Made by a program: the position numbers and the translations under genes. A stretch of 7,623 bases of DNA from Deltaproteobacteria bacterium (GTDB taxonomy: Bacteria > Desulfobacterota > Desulfobacteria > Desulfobacterales > SURF-15): contig JAHEHB010000264.1 of the NCBI GenBank assembly GCA_024644775.1, positions 1-7,623 of the forward strand, read 5' to 3'. The notes beneath the pieces were generated by a model. The model had not been told where the DNA came from. It saw only the letters and a program-made list of their open reading frames with translations, and searched no databases. Shown piece after piece: positions 1 to 5,905 of this stretch. Each line of letters begins with the position of its first letter. The stretch's first letter is position 1.

Positions 1-114
1 GATGCCAGCAAGGGATATTCAGATTTCGTTATGCTCAATGTATGCCTGTGGTTAATCCGCCAAGGCGGACCGCTTCCTTGACCTTGAACAAACTGAAACG
101 TTTTGAAACAGGCT
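1..114. other. Non-coding left edge, downstream of coaD
   Basis: This stretch lies downstream of the coaD stop codon and continues beyond the window edge. I see no gene in it. The plus strand is open from the edge to a TGA at 76-78, giving 25 residues with no recognisable family, so a gene tail cannot be excluded but is not supported. The only clear structure is the GC-rich palindrome at 56-69. No hairpin followed by a T-run is present to serve as a classical terminator for coaD. Confidence 0.5.
56..69. repeat. GC-rich palindrome TCCGCC-AA-GGCGGA
   Basis: Six-base arms TCCGCC and GGCGGA are perfect inverted repeats separated by AA. Read on the minus strand it lies about 45 bases past the coaD stop, so it could form a hairpin at the 3' end of that transcript, but ATTAACC follows rather than a T-tract. 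A closely related palindrome occurs at 1348-1366, which suggests a dispersed repeat family rather than a dedicated terminator. Confidence 0.45.
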
Positions 115-636
115 CTAGGGATACGATTTTTTTTGACGGAATTTTTCTTTGAGTTTTTCATTCACAACCGGCGGTACCATACCGTTGATATTCCCACCGA
201 ATCCTGCAGCCTCTTTGATTATTGAAGAACTGGTAAAAATCCATCGAAGCCCCGTCATAAGAAAAACCGTTTCGATTTCACGATTTAGCCGGCGATTCAT
301 CAAAGCAAGCTGAAATTCGTATTCAAAATCCGATACCGCCCGCATGCCTCTTAATATTGCATGCGCCTTGCGCTTCGCTGCATAGTTCACTAAAAGCCCA
401 TCAAAGGTGTCCACTTCAACGTTGGGGAAGTTTTTGAGGCTTGTTTCCAACATCTCTTTTCGTTCCTCTACGGTAAAAAGCGCTTCCTTACCAGGATTGT
501 GCAATATGGCAACGACGATAGAATCAAATAGTTTCAATCCCCTTTCGATAATATCGAGATGCCCATTGGTAACAGGGTCAAACGAGCCGGGATAAATGGC
601 GGTTCGGTGTACCGTTTGAGTAACAGTCTTTTTCAT
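115..636 (-). CDS. coaD: Pantetheine-phosphate adenylyltransferase (PPAT)
   Basis: The 173-residue protein is a complete CoaD, the cytoplasmic enzyme that transfers AMP from ATP to 4'-phosphopantetheine, giving dephospho-CoA in the penultimate step of coenzyme A synthesis. The nucleotidyltransferase signature is plain: YPGSFDPVTNGHLDII at residues 15-30, with the NGH (24-26) standing for the T/HxGH nucleotide-binding motif. The family block ILRGMRAVSDFEYEFQLA spans 94-111, and the C-terminal SSSIIKE (136-142) is the second nucleotide-binding motif. Length is slightly above the usual 160-170 because about nine residues precede the first strand. The ATG at 636 has no good Shine-Dalgarno and no better start follows before the core. 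It lies 30 bases after the rsmD stop on the same strand, the common rsmD-coaD pair, probably co-transcribed. Confidence 0.97.
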   Translation of the reverse strand: MKKTVTQTVHRTAIYPGSFDPVTNGHLDIIERGLKLFDSIVVAILHNPGKEALFTVEERKEMLETSLKNFPNVEVDTFDGLLVNYAAKRKAHAILRGMRAVSDFEYEFQLALMNRRLNREIETVFLMTGLRWIFTSSSIIKEAAGFGGNINGMVPPVVNEKLKEKFRQKKSYP

Positions 637-666
637 TTTAATATTGGTGACTAAAATTTCGGGGAC

Positions 667-1227
667 TTATACCATATATGATAAAAAGGAGACAAGCGTT
701 TTCCCATACCGTCTTTGATCAATGAGGGTATAGGCAGCTTCTTTTTCGGGTACGGATTCAGCGTGTGAGTGTTCCACAATGACATTCGCACCGACTTTCA
801 GGCAGCCGCTCTGATGAAGATAATACAAAGCCGTCGATATATAATCCTTGTTGTAAGGAGGATCCATAAAGATCAGTTCGAATAATGACGAGGTTGTATT
901 GAAAAAATCCATACGGTTACGCAGGTCCCAGCGAATAATTTCTGACTTCTCTTCAAGCTTACAAGATCGGATATTTTGTTCCAGAATCGAAACGGCAGTT
1001 CTGTGATTGTCGATAAATAGACAATAACCGGCACCTCGACTGAGTGCTTCGATCCCCAGTGATCCCGTTCCAGCGAACAGATCCAGCACCGAAGTTTTAC
1101 GTACACGGGAAGCAAGGATATTGAATATGGCTTCTCTTTGCCGATTTCCAGTGGGGCGAATCAACTCCCCGCGAGCAGCGTAAAGTCGTTTTCCCTTCAA
1201 CTCACCACCGATAATTCGTAACCCCAC
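667..1227 (-). CDS. rsmD: 16S rRNA (guanine(966)-N(2))-methyltransferase RsmD
   Basis: This 186-residue protein is an S-adenosylmethionine-dependent methyltransferase of the RsmD family, which modifies G966 of 16S rRNA (E. coli numbering) during small-subunit assembly. The N-terminal LRIIGGELKGKRL (3-15) and RPTGNRQREAIFNIL (24-38) are family hallmarks. The SAM-binding loop is VLDLFAGTGSLGIEALSRGA (47-66), and the catalytic DPPY for N2-guanine methylation is at 122-125. The C-terminal YGKTLVSFL (174-182) is also typical, and the length is normal. The start is GTG at 1227: an in-frame TGA lies two codons upstream and homologues begin just before RIIGG, so no ATG is available. No clear Shine-Dalgarno precedes it. 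It is the first gene after the 312-base repeat-rich gap and presumably leads the rsmD-coaD transcript. Confidence 0.95.
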   Translation of the reverse strand: MGLRIIGGELKGKRLYAARGELIRPTGNRQREAIFNILASRVRKTSVLDLFAGTGSLGIEALSRGAGYCLFIDNHRTAVSILEQNIRSCKLEEKSEIIRWDLRNRMDFFNTTSSLFELIFMDPPYNKDYISTALYYLHQSGCLKVGANVIVEHSHAESVPEKEAAYTLIDQRRYGKTLVSFLSYMV

Positions 1228-1254
1228 TTTCGATCAGCCGTTTTCTGAAATTTT

Positions 1255-1310
1255 TGTATTTTGGTCATTGATTTTCATTTGGGATTTGTTTTTTGGTGCT
1301 TGGAATTTCA
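1255..1310. repeat. Degenerate AT-rich repeat of TTTGG/GGGATTTG words
   Basis: The plus strand here is a run of related words: TATTTTGGTCATTGATT, CATTTGGGATTTG, TTTTTTGGTGC and TTGGAATTT. The 8-mer GGGATTTG at 1281-1288 recurs in the opposite orientation at 2990-2997, in the gap between ntrY and ntrX, within a similar G/A/T-only stretch. The pattern resembles slippage-grown or dispersed simple repeats. No function is visible. Confidence 0.4.
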
Positions 1311-1347
1311 GTGATTTCGAAAAATAATAGAAAGAATTCCTTAATTC

Positions 1348-1366
1348 GATCCACCTTTGGCGGATC
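1348..1366. repeat. GC-rich palindrome, second copy (GATCCACC-TTT-GGCGGATC)
   Basis: Eight-base arms pair with one A·C mismatch around a TTT loop. Its core (TCCACC/GGCGGA) matches the palindrome at 56-69 (TCCGCC/GGCGGA) apart from one base and the loop. Two copies flanking the rsmD-coaD pair suggest a small dispersed palindromic repeat family, comparable in kind to REP-type elements. It lies about 120 bases upstream of the rsmD start. No U-tract follows on either strand. Confidence 0.45.
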
Positions 1367-1395
1367 AATCGACATTCGACATTGGTCATGCTGGA

Positions 1396-1487
1396 GTTTC
1401 TTTTTCTGATTAAACTGGCCGTTTCGGCGGCCAGAGGCGGTGCTGAGTCCCGCCGGGCTTTTGTTGAAAATCAGAAGTACAGGAAAC
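1396..1487. other. Interrupted inverted repeat enclosing two GC hairpins
   Basis: The outer arms are GTTTC (1396-1400) with GAAAC (1483-1487), and TTCTGATT (1404-1411) with AATCAGAA (1469-1476). Inside are CTGGCCG (1415-1421) pairing with CGGCCAG (1428-1434), and GGCGG (1436-1440) pairing with CCGCC (1450-1454). The whole can fold as a three-way junction of about 92 bases on either strand. It could be a structured RNA, a small non-autonomous repeat, or a 3' stabilising or terminating structure for the ntrX transcript. On the minus strand the CTGGCCG stem is followed only by TTTAAT, so it would be a weak terminator. The function is not determinable here. Confidence 0.4.
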
Positions 1488-1539
1488 CCAAAGCTGAAAG
1501 TGTCGATGTATCGTCACTTTGCCGTTGATCCCTGGATCT

Positions 1540-2892
1540 TCAATCACTCTTCAGTTTTTTATGAAGATAGCTTCGACCGACACCAATGGACTTCGCCGTT
1601 TGTGTAATATTATGATTGTTTTCTTCGAGTTTTCGTTTGATGAATGCTTTTTCAAAAACGGTTTTGGCATGCTTTAAGTCATTGATGGTGAAAAGCCCCT
1701 CTTCACTGCAAACAACACCTTCCGCCAAATCCGGATTATAAGTGGGTGGTATGCCTGACACATCGATCGTATCGCCCGCCACCATTATGGCGAGTCTTTC
1801 AACCAAGTTTTTCAATTCCCGCACGTTACCGGGCCAGGTGTATCTCTGCAATAGTCGAATCGCGTCAGGAGACATTTCTTTTGGTTTCTCTCGATTTTGT
1901 TCGGCTGTCTCGTCCAAAAACGTTCGGATCAGTAACGGAATATCTTCAACACGATGTCTTAAGACTGGCATTTCGATGGGAATAACATTCAACCGATAAT
2001 AAAGATCCTCTCTGAAGTTTCCCTTTTCTATTTCGTTTTCAAGGTCTTTGTTGCTGGCAGCAATAACCCGGGCATTCATTGTCAATGTTCTGCTGCTCCC
2101 CACCCGCTGATATTTCAGCTCTTGAAGGACACGAAGGATCTTACCCTGGCTGCTTAAACTCATATCTCCGATTTCATCGAAGAAAATAGTTCCATTATTG
2201 GCCAGTTCAAACTTACCTCTTTTTTTCAAAATGGCACCATGAAAGGCGCCTTTCTCATGACCGAACAGTTCACTTTCAATAAGTTCTTCGGGAATTGCCG
2301 CACAGTTCACATCTACCAGAGGTTCATCGGCTCGAGGGCTCAGTTGGTGAATCGTTCGAGCGACCAACTCCTTTCCGGTTCCGTTTTCTCCGGTTACCAG
2401 AATCCACGCATCGGTTGGTGCAGCAACAGCGATTTGTTCTTTTATTCTTGCAATGGGCGGACTGTTTCCGGTGATGGAATGTTTTTCAAGGGTCTTTTTC
2501 CTTAAATATCTGTTCTCTTCTTCAAGTCGTCTAAAATTTAATGAATTGTTTATCGCAACAATGACTTTATCGATCGATAACGGCTTTTCGATAAAATCAA
2601 ATGCGCCGAGTTTGGTTGCCTTTACAGCGGTTTCAATGGTGCCATGTCCTGTAATGATAACCACCTGTACGTAAGGATTACTTTTTTTGATCTCTTTTAG
2701 TGTTTCGATGCCGTCAATACCAGGAATCCAAATATCAAGCAGTACGAGATCCGGCGATTCCTTGTCGATAATTTTCAGTGCTTCGTATCCATTGGAGGCC
2801 GTGATAACGTCGAATCCCTCATCCGATAAGAGACCGCTAAGGGATTGCAAAATAGACGGTTCATCATCGACAATTAAAATAGAAGGAAACAT
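1540..2892 (-). CDS. ntrX: NtrX-like sigma-54-type response regulator with altered GAFTGA loop
   Basis: This 450-residue cytoplasmic regulator is built as receiver (about 4-115), AAA+ domain (about 141-375) and Fis-type helix-turn-helix (about 410-448). The receiver has acidic D9/D10, phosphoacceptor D53, T81 and K103. The AAA+ domain has Walker A GENGTGKE (168-175), Walker B TIFFDEIGD (235-243), FREDLYYR with the arginine fingers (293-300), and WPGNVREL (353-360). The surface loop that contacts sigma-54 reads GAFHGA (215-220) instead of GAFTGA, so the near-invariant threonine is histidine. By family knowledge such a change impairs sigma-54 remodelling, and alphaproteobacterial NtrX also lacks an intact loop, so direct DNA-binding repression or activation is possible. 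The partner is the kinase encoded just upstream (119-base gap). The exact ortholog name is less certain than the class. Confidence 0.9.
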   Translation of the reverse strand: MFPSILIVDDEPSILQSLSGLLSDEGFDVITASNGYEALKIIDKESPDLVLLDIWIPGIDGIETLKEIKKSNPYVQVVIITGHGTIETAVKATKLGAFDFIEKPLSIDKVIVAINNSLNFRRLEEENRYLRKKTLEKHSITGNSPPIARIKEQIAVAAPTDAWILVTGENGTGKELVARTIHQLSPRADEPLVDVNCAAIPEELIESELFGHEKGAFHGAILKKRGKFELANNGTIFFDEIGDMSLSSQGKILRVLQELKYQRVGSSRTLTMNARVIAASNKDLENEIEKGNFREDLYYRLNVIPIEMPVLRHRVEDIPLLIRTFLDETAEQNREKPKEMSPDAIRLLQRYTWPGNVRELKNLVERLAIMVAGDTIDVSGIPPTYNPDLAEGVVCSEEGLFTINDLKHAKTVFEKAFIKRKLEENNHNITQTAKSIGVGRSYLHKKLKSD

Positions 2893-2900
2893 GTTCGCAT
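2874..2900 (-). CDS. Possible 8-codon minicistron overlapping the ntrX start
   Basis: An ATG at 2898-2900, eight bases upstream of the ntrX ATG and in another frame, opens a reading frame MRTCFLLF that ends with TAA at 2874-2876, inside ntrX. The strong Shine-Dalgarno (2905-2911) is 4 bases from this ATG and 12 bases from the ntrX ATG, so ribosomes could start here first and reinitiate. It could equally be chance, and nothing shows that it is translated. Confidence 0.15.
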   Translation of the reverse strand: MRTCFLLF

Positions 2901-2904
2901 TCCC

Positions 2905-2911
2905 CCTCCTT
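2905..2911 (-). promoter_or_regulatory. Strong Shine-Dalgarno of ntrX (AAGGAGG)
   Basis: On the minus strand AAGGAGG is followed by GGG and then the start codons. It is the only consensus-strength ribosome-binding site in the minus-strand cluster, and it supports the ATG at 2892. Spacing to that ATG is 12 bases, longer than usual, although the adjoining G-run may shorten the effective distance. An out-of-frame ATG lies in between. Confidence 0.7.
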
Positions 2912-2959
2912 AGAAAATAAGTGAGCTAAAGTTAAGGTATTCTATTAATTTAATATAGC

Positions 2960-3005
2960 TCCCAGTCGTTTCTATAATTCCTCAATCCTCAAATCCCCAA
3001 TCCCA
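2960..3005 (-). repeat. Degenerate GGGATT/GAGGATT repeat between ntrY and ntrX
   Basis: Read on the minus strand this is a chain of related words: GGGATTGGGGATTTG, then GAGGATTGAGGAATTATAG. It follows the ntrY stop and occupies about a third of the 119-base ntrY-ntrX gap (2893-3011). It shares GGGATTTG with the repeat at 1255-1310 in inverted orientation. No terminator or convincing promoter is visible in the gap, so ntrX may be read through from ntrY. Confidence 0.4.
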
Positions 3006-3011
3006 TACTCC

Positions 3012-5246
3012 CTATACCGGCAATTCTATGACAAACTTTGCGCCTTGGGGTTTGTTGTCCTGAACACTTATCATCCCGTGGTGATCGGCAATAATCGAGT
3101 TGACGATAGTGAGACCCAACCCCATCCCCGTTCGTTTCGTTGAAAAATAAGGTTCAAATAGCCGTGTCTTATCTTCATCTGAAATCCCCATCCCGTTGTC
3201 GGTCACTTCGATGCGAACTTTGTTCAATATCGGATCGTGGGTCAGCATAATCTGTATTTGGCCTTCATCCTTTATGGCACCGATGGCATTGTCCAGCAGA
3301 TTGATAATAGCCTGCTTTAATTGTTGGGGATCGAGATTAAGGATCGGAATACCGTCTGACACATGAATATTAAAACGAATATCTTGATGCCCCTCTCTGT
3401 ATAATGCAATCGTCTCTTCGATAATGGGTGGCAGAGCGGTCGGCTTAAGGTTTGCAGCTGGAAATCTCGCAAACGCTGAAAACTCATTGACAAGATTTCG
3501 AATTAACTCTACATGATCGATGATCATCTGCGTACATTCATCGAAAACGGGTTCGTCGAGCTTATCAGAAAATTTTCGTTTCAACCGCTGGGCGGAAAGT
3601 GTTATGGGGGTTAGCGGGTTTTTTACTTCATGAGCAATTCTTCGTGCCACTTCTCGCCAAGCAGCCGTGCGTTGTGCCTTTTGTAAATCTGTGAGATCGT
3701 CAAATACCATCACAGTTCCCAGATAGCGTCCCTCATCGTCCTTAAGGGCGGTGATGTGAATCATGAAACTTCGGGGCCGACCTTCGATGACCAACCGCAG
3801 CGGTAATTCCACTGTACCGCCTTTCGGCCCCTTGAGAGATTCAATAATTTCATTGGCAAGGTCGAGATGCTGACCTTTCAGCAATTTTTTGTAGCTTTTT
3901 TTGAGAACATCCTCTGATTTTATGTTCAACATCTTTTCTGCTGATGTATTTATGGTTGTAACAATGCCGCTGCCATCCAAAGTGACAACACCCGCAGATA
4001 CGCTCTTTAAAACGATTTCAATGTAATTCCGCCTTGCCTCGATTTCGATATTCTGATCACGAAGTTTTTTTGCTGACAGCTCCAGTTGTTCTCTCCCGGA
4101 GCGCAAATCGCGGGTCATTTTATTAAACGAATCGACCAGCGTGCCGATCTCATCATCTGCGACCGGGGCAATACTGAACTTCAGGTCACCGTCCGCCACT
4201 CTTCGAGTCCCCTCTGCAAGCTCCATGATCGGAATTGTTATGGATTTTGCCAGGTAAAAGCCAAACCAGATGGCACAAAAGACCACCAACATCGCAACGA
4301 TGGAAAGCGTGATGTAATAAGTCATCTGTATCGGTTTTTTCAACAATTCGATCTGGTGGTACTCTTCTATCCCTCGAGATATGGCACTCATGCTCATGGT
4401 TAAATCTTGGGGAATGAGATTGGTTATCACCACATACCCTGCGGCATTCTTCTGAGTGACCCCAAAAGGAATGGTTCCGATGGTTCTGAGCAGTTCTCCT
4501 GCTTGGGTTTTTACGGTAAAAGACCGGACACTTCCCGGCAATATTTTCTTTTGAAGATTTTCCTTTGACACGATGGGCACAGATGGCGTCTTCAGCTCAG
4601 TTCCCAAGGATAGGGAAAGGCGGTTTGTTTTTGCCGAATATACCTCAATGGCGTCAAAGTCGAAGCTTTTTTGGGTCTGTTGGGTGTAACGGGCAAGATC
4701 TTTTTTTTTGGGGGGTACCAACAATTTTTTGGACTGGAGGTGATAGGCGATTTTTTCTAAAAATAACCTATTATTCTCCTCTGCGGTCGTGTACAACCGC
4801 TGCCCCACGCTTAGCGAATGTTCCAGGGCCTGTTCCACGGGTATGTTAAACCAGGATCCGATACTTTTTGTAATAAAGTTGACCGCAAAAATAAACAAGA
4901 CCGAAGCTGGTACGAGGGTCAATGCAATAAACGCCACCACCAGTCTCGTGCGGAGCTTTGCCCCCATGACCTTGCGTTTTCGATCATATAGCAGTTTGAC
5001 CAGATTTCTAACGACAAGAAAAATCAACAGAATGACCAACAGAAGATTCACATTGATCAAAATGAACATTAAGATGGTGTTGGAAATGGGAAACTCCGAT
5101 CCAAAAGGGACGAGACGTGTCTCGGCAAATGTCATCAAGGCCACGATCGCAAGAACTGCGATAAAAATAATCCCTTCTCGTTTTCGACGTTTCCGATCCT
5201 GTTCCGTCAAATATGTGAAAGATCTTTTTGCTCGTCTTGTTTTCAT
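3012..5246 (-). CDS. ntrY: NtrY-like membrane sensor histidine kinase
   Basis: This 744-residue inner-membrane kinase has NtrY architecture. Three hydrophobic N-terminal segments lie at about 25-41, 57-80 and 102-125, followed by an extracytoplasmic sensor region (about 128-307) and a fourth membrane helix (308-330). Next come HAMP (331-384), a short coiled linker, PAS (about 405-520), HisKA and the ATPase domain. The H-box RRIAHEVKNPLTPI (535-548) carries phosphorylated H539. The N-box is INLLDNA (648-654), G1 is DNGMG (683-687) and G2 is GMGLGL (707-712), so catalysis should be intact. By analogy it autophosphorylates and passes phosphate to D53 of the regulator encoded next. The signal is unknown. 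It starts 18 bases after the DUF4390 stop with no visible Shine-Dalgarno, suggesting translational coupling to that gene. The NtrY assignment rests on domain layout and the H-box. Confidence 0.93.
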   Translation of the reverse strand: MKTRRAKRSFTYLTEQDRKRRKREGIIFIAVLAIVALMTFAETRLVPFGSEFPISNTILMFILINVNLLLVILLIFLVVRNLVKLLYDRKRKVMGAKLRTRLVVAFIALTLVPASVLFIFAVNFITKSIGSWFNIPVEQALEHSLSVGQRLYTTAEENNRLFLEKIAYHLQSKKLLVPPKKKDLARYTQQTQKSFDFDAIEVYSAKTNRLSLSLGTELKTPSVPIVSKENLQKKILPGSVRSFTVKTQAGELLRTIGTIPFGVTQKNAAGYVVITNLIPQDLTMSMSAISRGIEEYHQIELLKKPIQMTYYITLSIVAMLVVFCAIWFGFYLAKSITIPIMELAEGTRRVADGDLKFSIAPVADDEIGTLVDSFNKMTRDLRSGREQLELSAKKLRDQNIEIEARRNYIEIVLKSVSAGVVTLDGSGIVTTINTSAEKMLNIKSEDVLKKSYKKLLKGQHLDLANEIIESLKGPKGGTVELPLRLVIEGRPRSFMIHITALKDDEGRYLGTVMVFDDLTDLQKAQRTAAWREVARRIAHEVKNPLTPITLSAQRLKRKFSDKLDEPVFDECTQMIIDHVELIRNLVNEFSAFARFPAANLKPTALPPIIEETIALYREGHQDIRFNIHVSDGIPILNLDPQQLKQAIINLLDNAIGAIKDEGQIQIMLTHDPILNKVRIEVTDNGMGISDEDKTRLFEPYFSTKRTGMGLGLTIVNSIIADHHGMISVQDNKPQGAKFVIELPV

Positions 5247-5264
5247 CGTTTTATAACGAGTGAA

Positions 5265-5816
5265 CTAATATATGAAATCAACTTCATACCAATCGGTTTC
5301 AAAATCCCAAAGAGAAACGAAAAATAGTACGTAATGTAAATAAAACGGAAGGGTCAACTTATTAAGCTCTGCTTTGGCCCCCAGTTGATACCGCCGTCCT
5401 TTTTCCAGCATGTTTAAAGATACTACTTTCAATCCATCGATTTCAGCCATTTGTTTTTGTGCTTCATCAAAAGATTGCGTGACAAACGGATTCTTATTTT
5501 CCCATGACCGTATCACGACAAATTCTTTCTTGAGGTTATTGTACTTGATCGTATGAATAACCTTGAGATCTACTATGTTTTTATCCCCCCACATATTCCG
5601 CACCCTGTTCAACCGAACCAAGTACGAGAAAGTTGTGGGAACGCCACTTAAAATAGCCTGTTTCATCTTTTCTTTGAATGCCCCTTCAACCTTCATATAA
5701 ACCAGGAGATCATCGCGGGTATTTGTGACAATAATATTTGAAACCGATGCTTCTTGGGCAAACGATTTATGATGAATTAAGAGGAGTACAGAGAAAAGAA
5801 ACACCCAGGTTTTCAT
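5265..5816 (-). CDS. DUF4390 family exported protein, function unknown
   Basis: This protein of 183 residues belongs, by motif, to the DUF4390 family: SGVP at 57-60, in the usual position after an amphipathic stretch, and a C-terminal LPFYLHYVLFFVSL with WDFETDWYEVDFIY (156-183). Residues 1-20 (MKTWVFLFSVLLLIHHKSFA) form a signal peptide with cleavage expected before QEA, so it should be periplasmic or membrane-attached. Start choice: ATG 5816 gives a clean signal peptide. ATG 5834 and TTG 5870 are in-frame alternatives, and none has a Shine-Dalgarno. An in-frame TGA lies shortly upstream of 5870. DUF4390 genes commonly sit directly before an NtrY-type kinase, and that is so here (18-base gap). 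An accessory sensing role for the kinase is inference. Confidence 0.85.
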   Translation of the reverse strand: MKTWVFLFSVLLLIHHKSFAQEASVSNIIVTNTRDDLLVYMKVEGAFKEKMKQAILSGVPTTFSYLVRLNRVRNMWGDKNIVDLKVIHTIKYNNLKKEFVVIRSWENKNPFVTQSFDEAQKQMAEIDGLKVVSLNMLEKGRRYQLGAKAELNKLTLPFYLHYVLFFVSLWDFETDWYEVDFIY

Positions 5817-5905
5817 GTTTCGCAGTGGTGCCATATTCAACCAACGTACTGCTAAACGTAAACGATGCAATACTTTTTGACCATTTATTCATAGCGAATA
5901 CAAGC

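Larger units (their letters stand above)
1228..1539. other. 312-base gene-free gap with repeats and hairpins
   Basis: No coding sequence is supported between ntrX and rsmD. From right to left along the transcripts, the gap holds a short GATCC-CT-GGATC palindrome (1527-1538), an interrupted inverted repeat enclosing two GC hairpins (1396-1487), a tandem TCGACAT pair (1369-1382), the GC palindrome at 1348-1366, and an AT-rich stretch of degenerate TTTGG-type words (1255-1310). TTGGTCAT occurs at both 1261-1268 and 1383-1390. Any promoter for rsmD-coaD must lie here, but I found no convincing -35/-10 pair. The composition suggests decayed or mobile intergenic repeats. Confidence 0.6.

Noticed and set aside
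1..78. Open plus-strand frame running in from the left edge to a TGA at 76-78
   Set aside because: Only 25 residues are visible, ending within sequence next to a palindromic repeat, with no recognisable motif. It is more likely chance read-through of non-coding sequence.
873..1115. 80-codon minus-strand frame inside rsmD
   Set aside because: It overlaps rsmD in another frame, across the SAM-binding and catalytic motifs of the real gene.
1415..1434. CTGGCCG hairpin as the rho-independent terminator of ntrX
   Set aside because: On the minus strand the stem is followed by TTTAAT and then A-rich sequence rather than a T-tract, so a terminator call is not supported.
1228..1539. Insertion sequence or CRISPR array in the large gap
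   Set aside because: There is no transposase fragment, no target-site duplication I can see, and no regularly spaced identical repeats. The longest tandem direct repeat is the 7-bp TCGACAT pair.
4789..5256. 155-codon open frame on the plus strand opposite the ntrY N-terminus
   Set aside because: It is antisense to a well-supported kinase gene, shows no family motif, and is rich in residues expected from a shadow frame.
5771..5896. 41-codon minus-strand frame (from ATG at 5896) overlapping the DUF4390 start
   Set aside because: It lies in another frame over the signal-peptide region, has no Shine-Dalgarno and is not hydrophobic in pattern. I do not see it as evidence of a frameshift, because the DUF4390 frame itself gives a good signal peptide.
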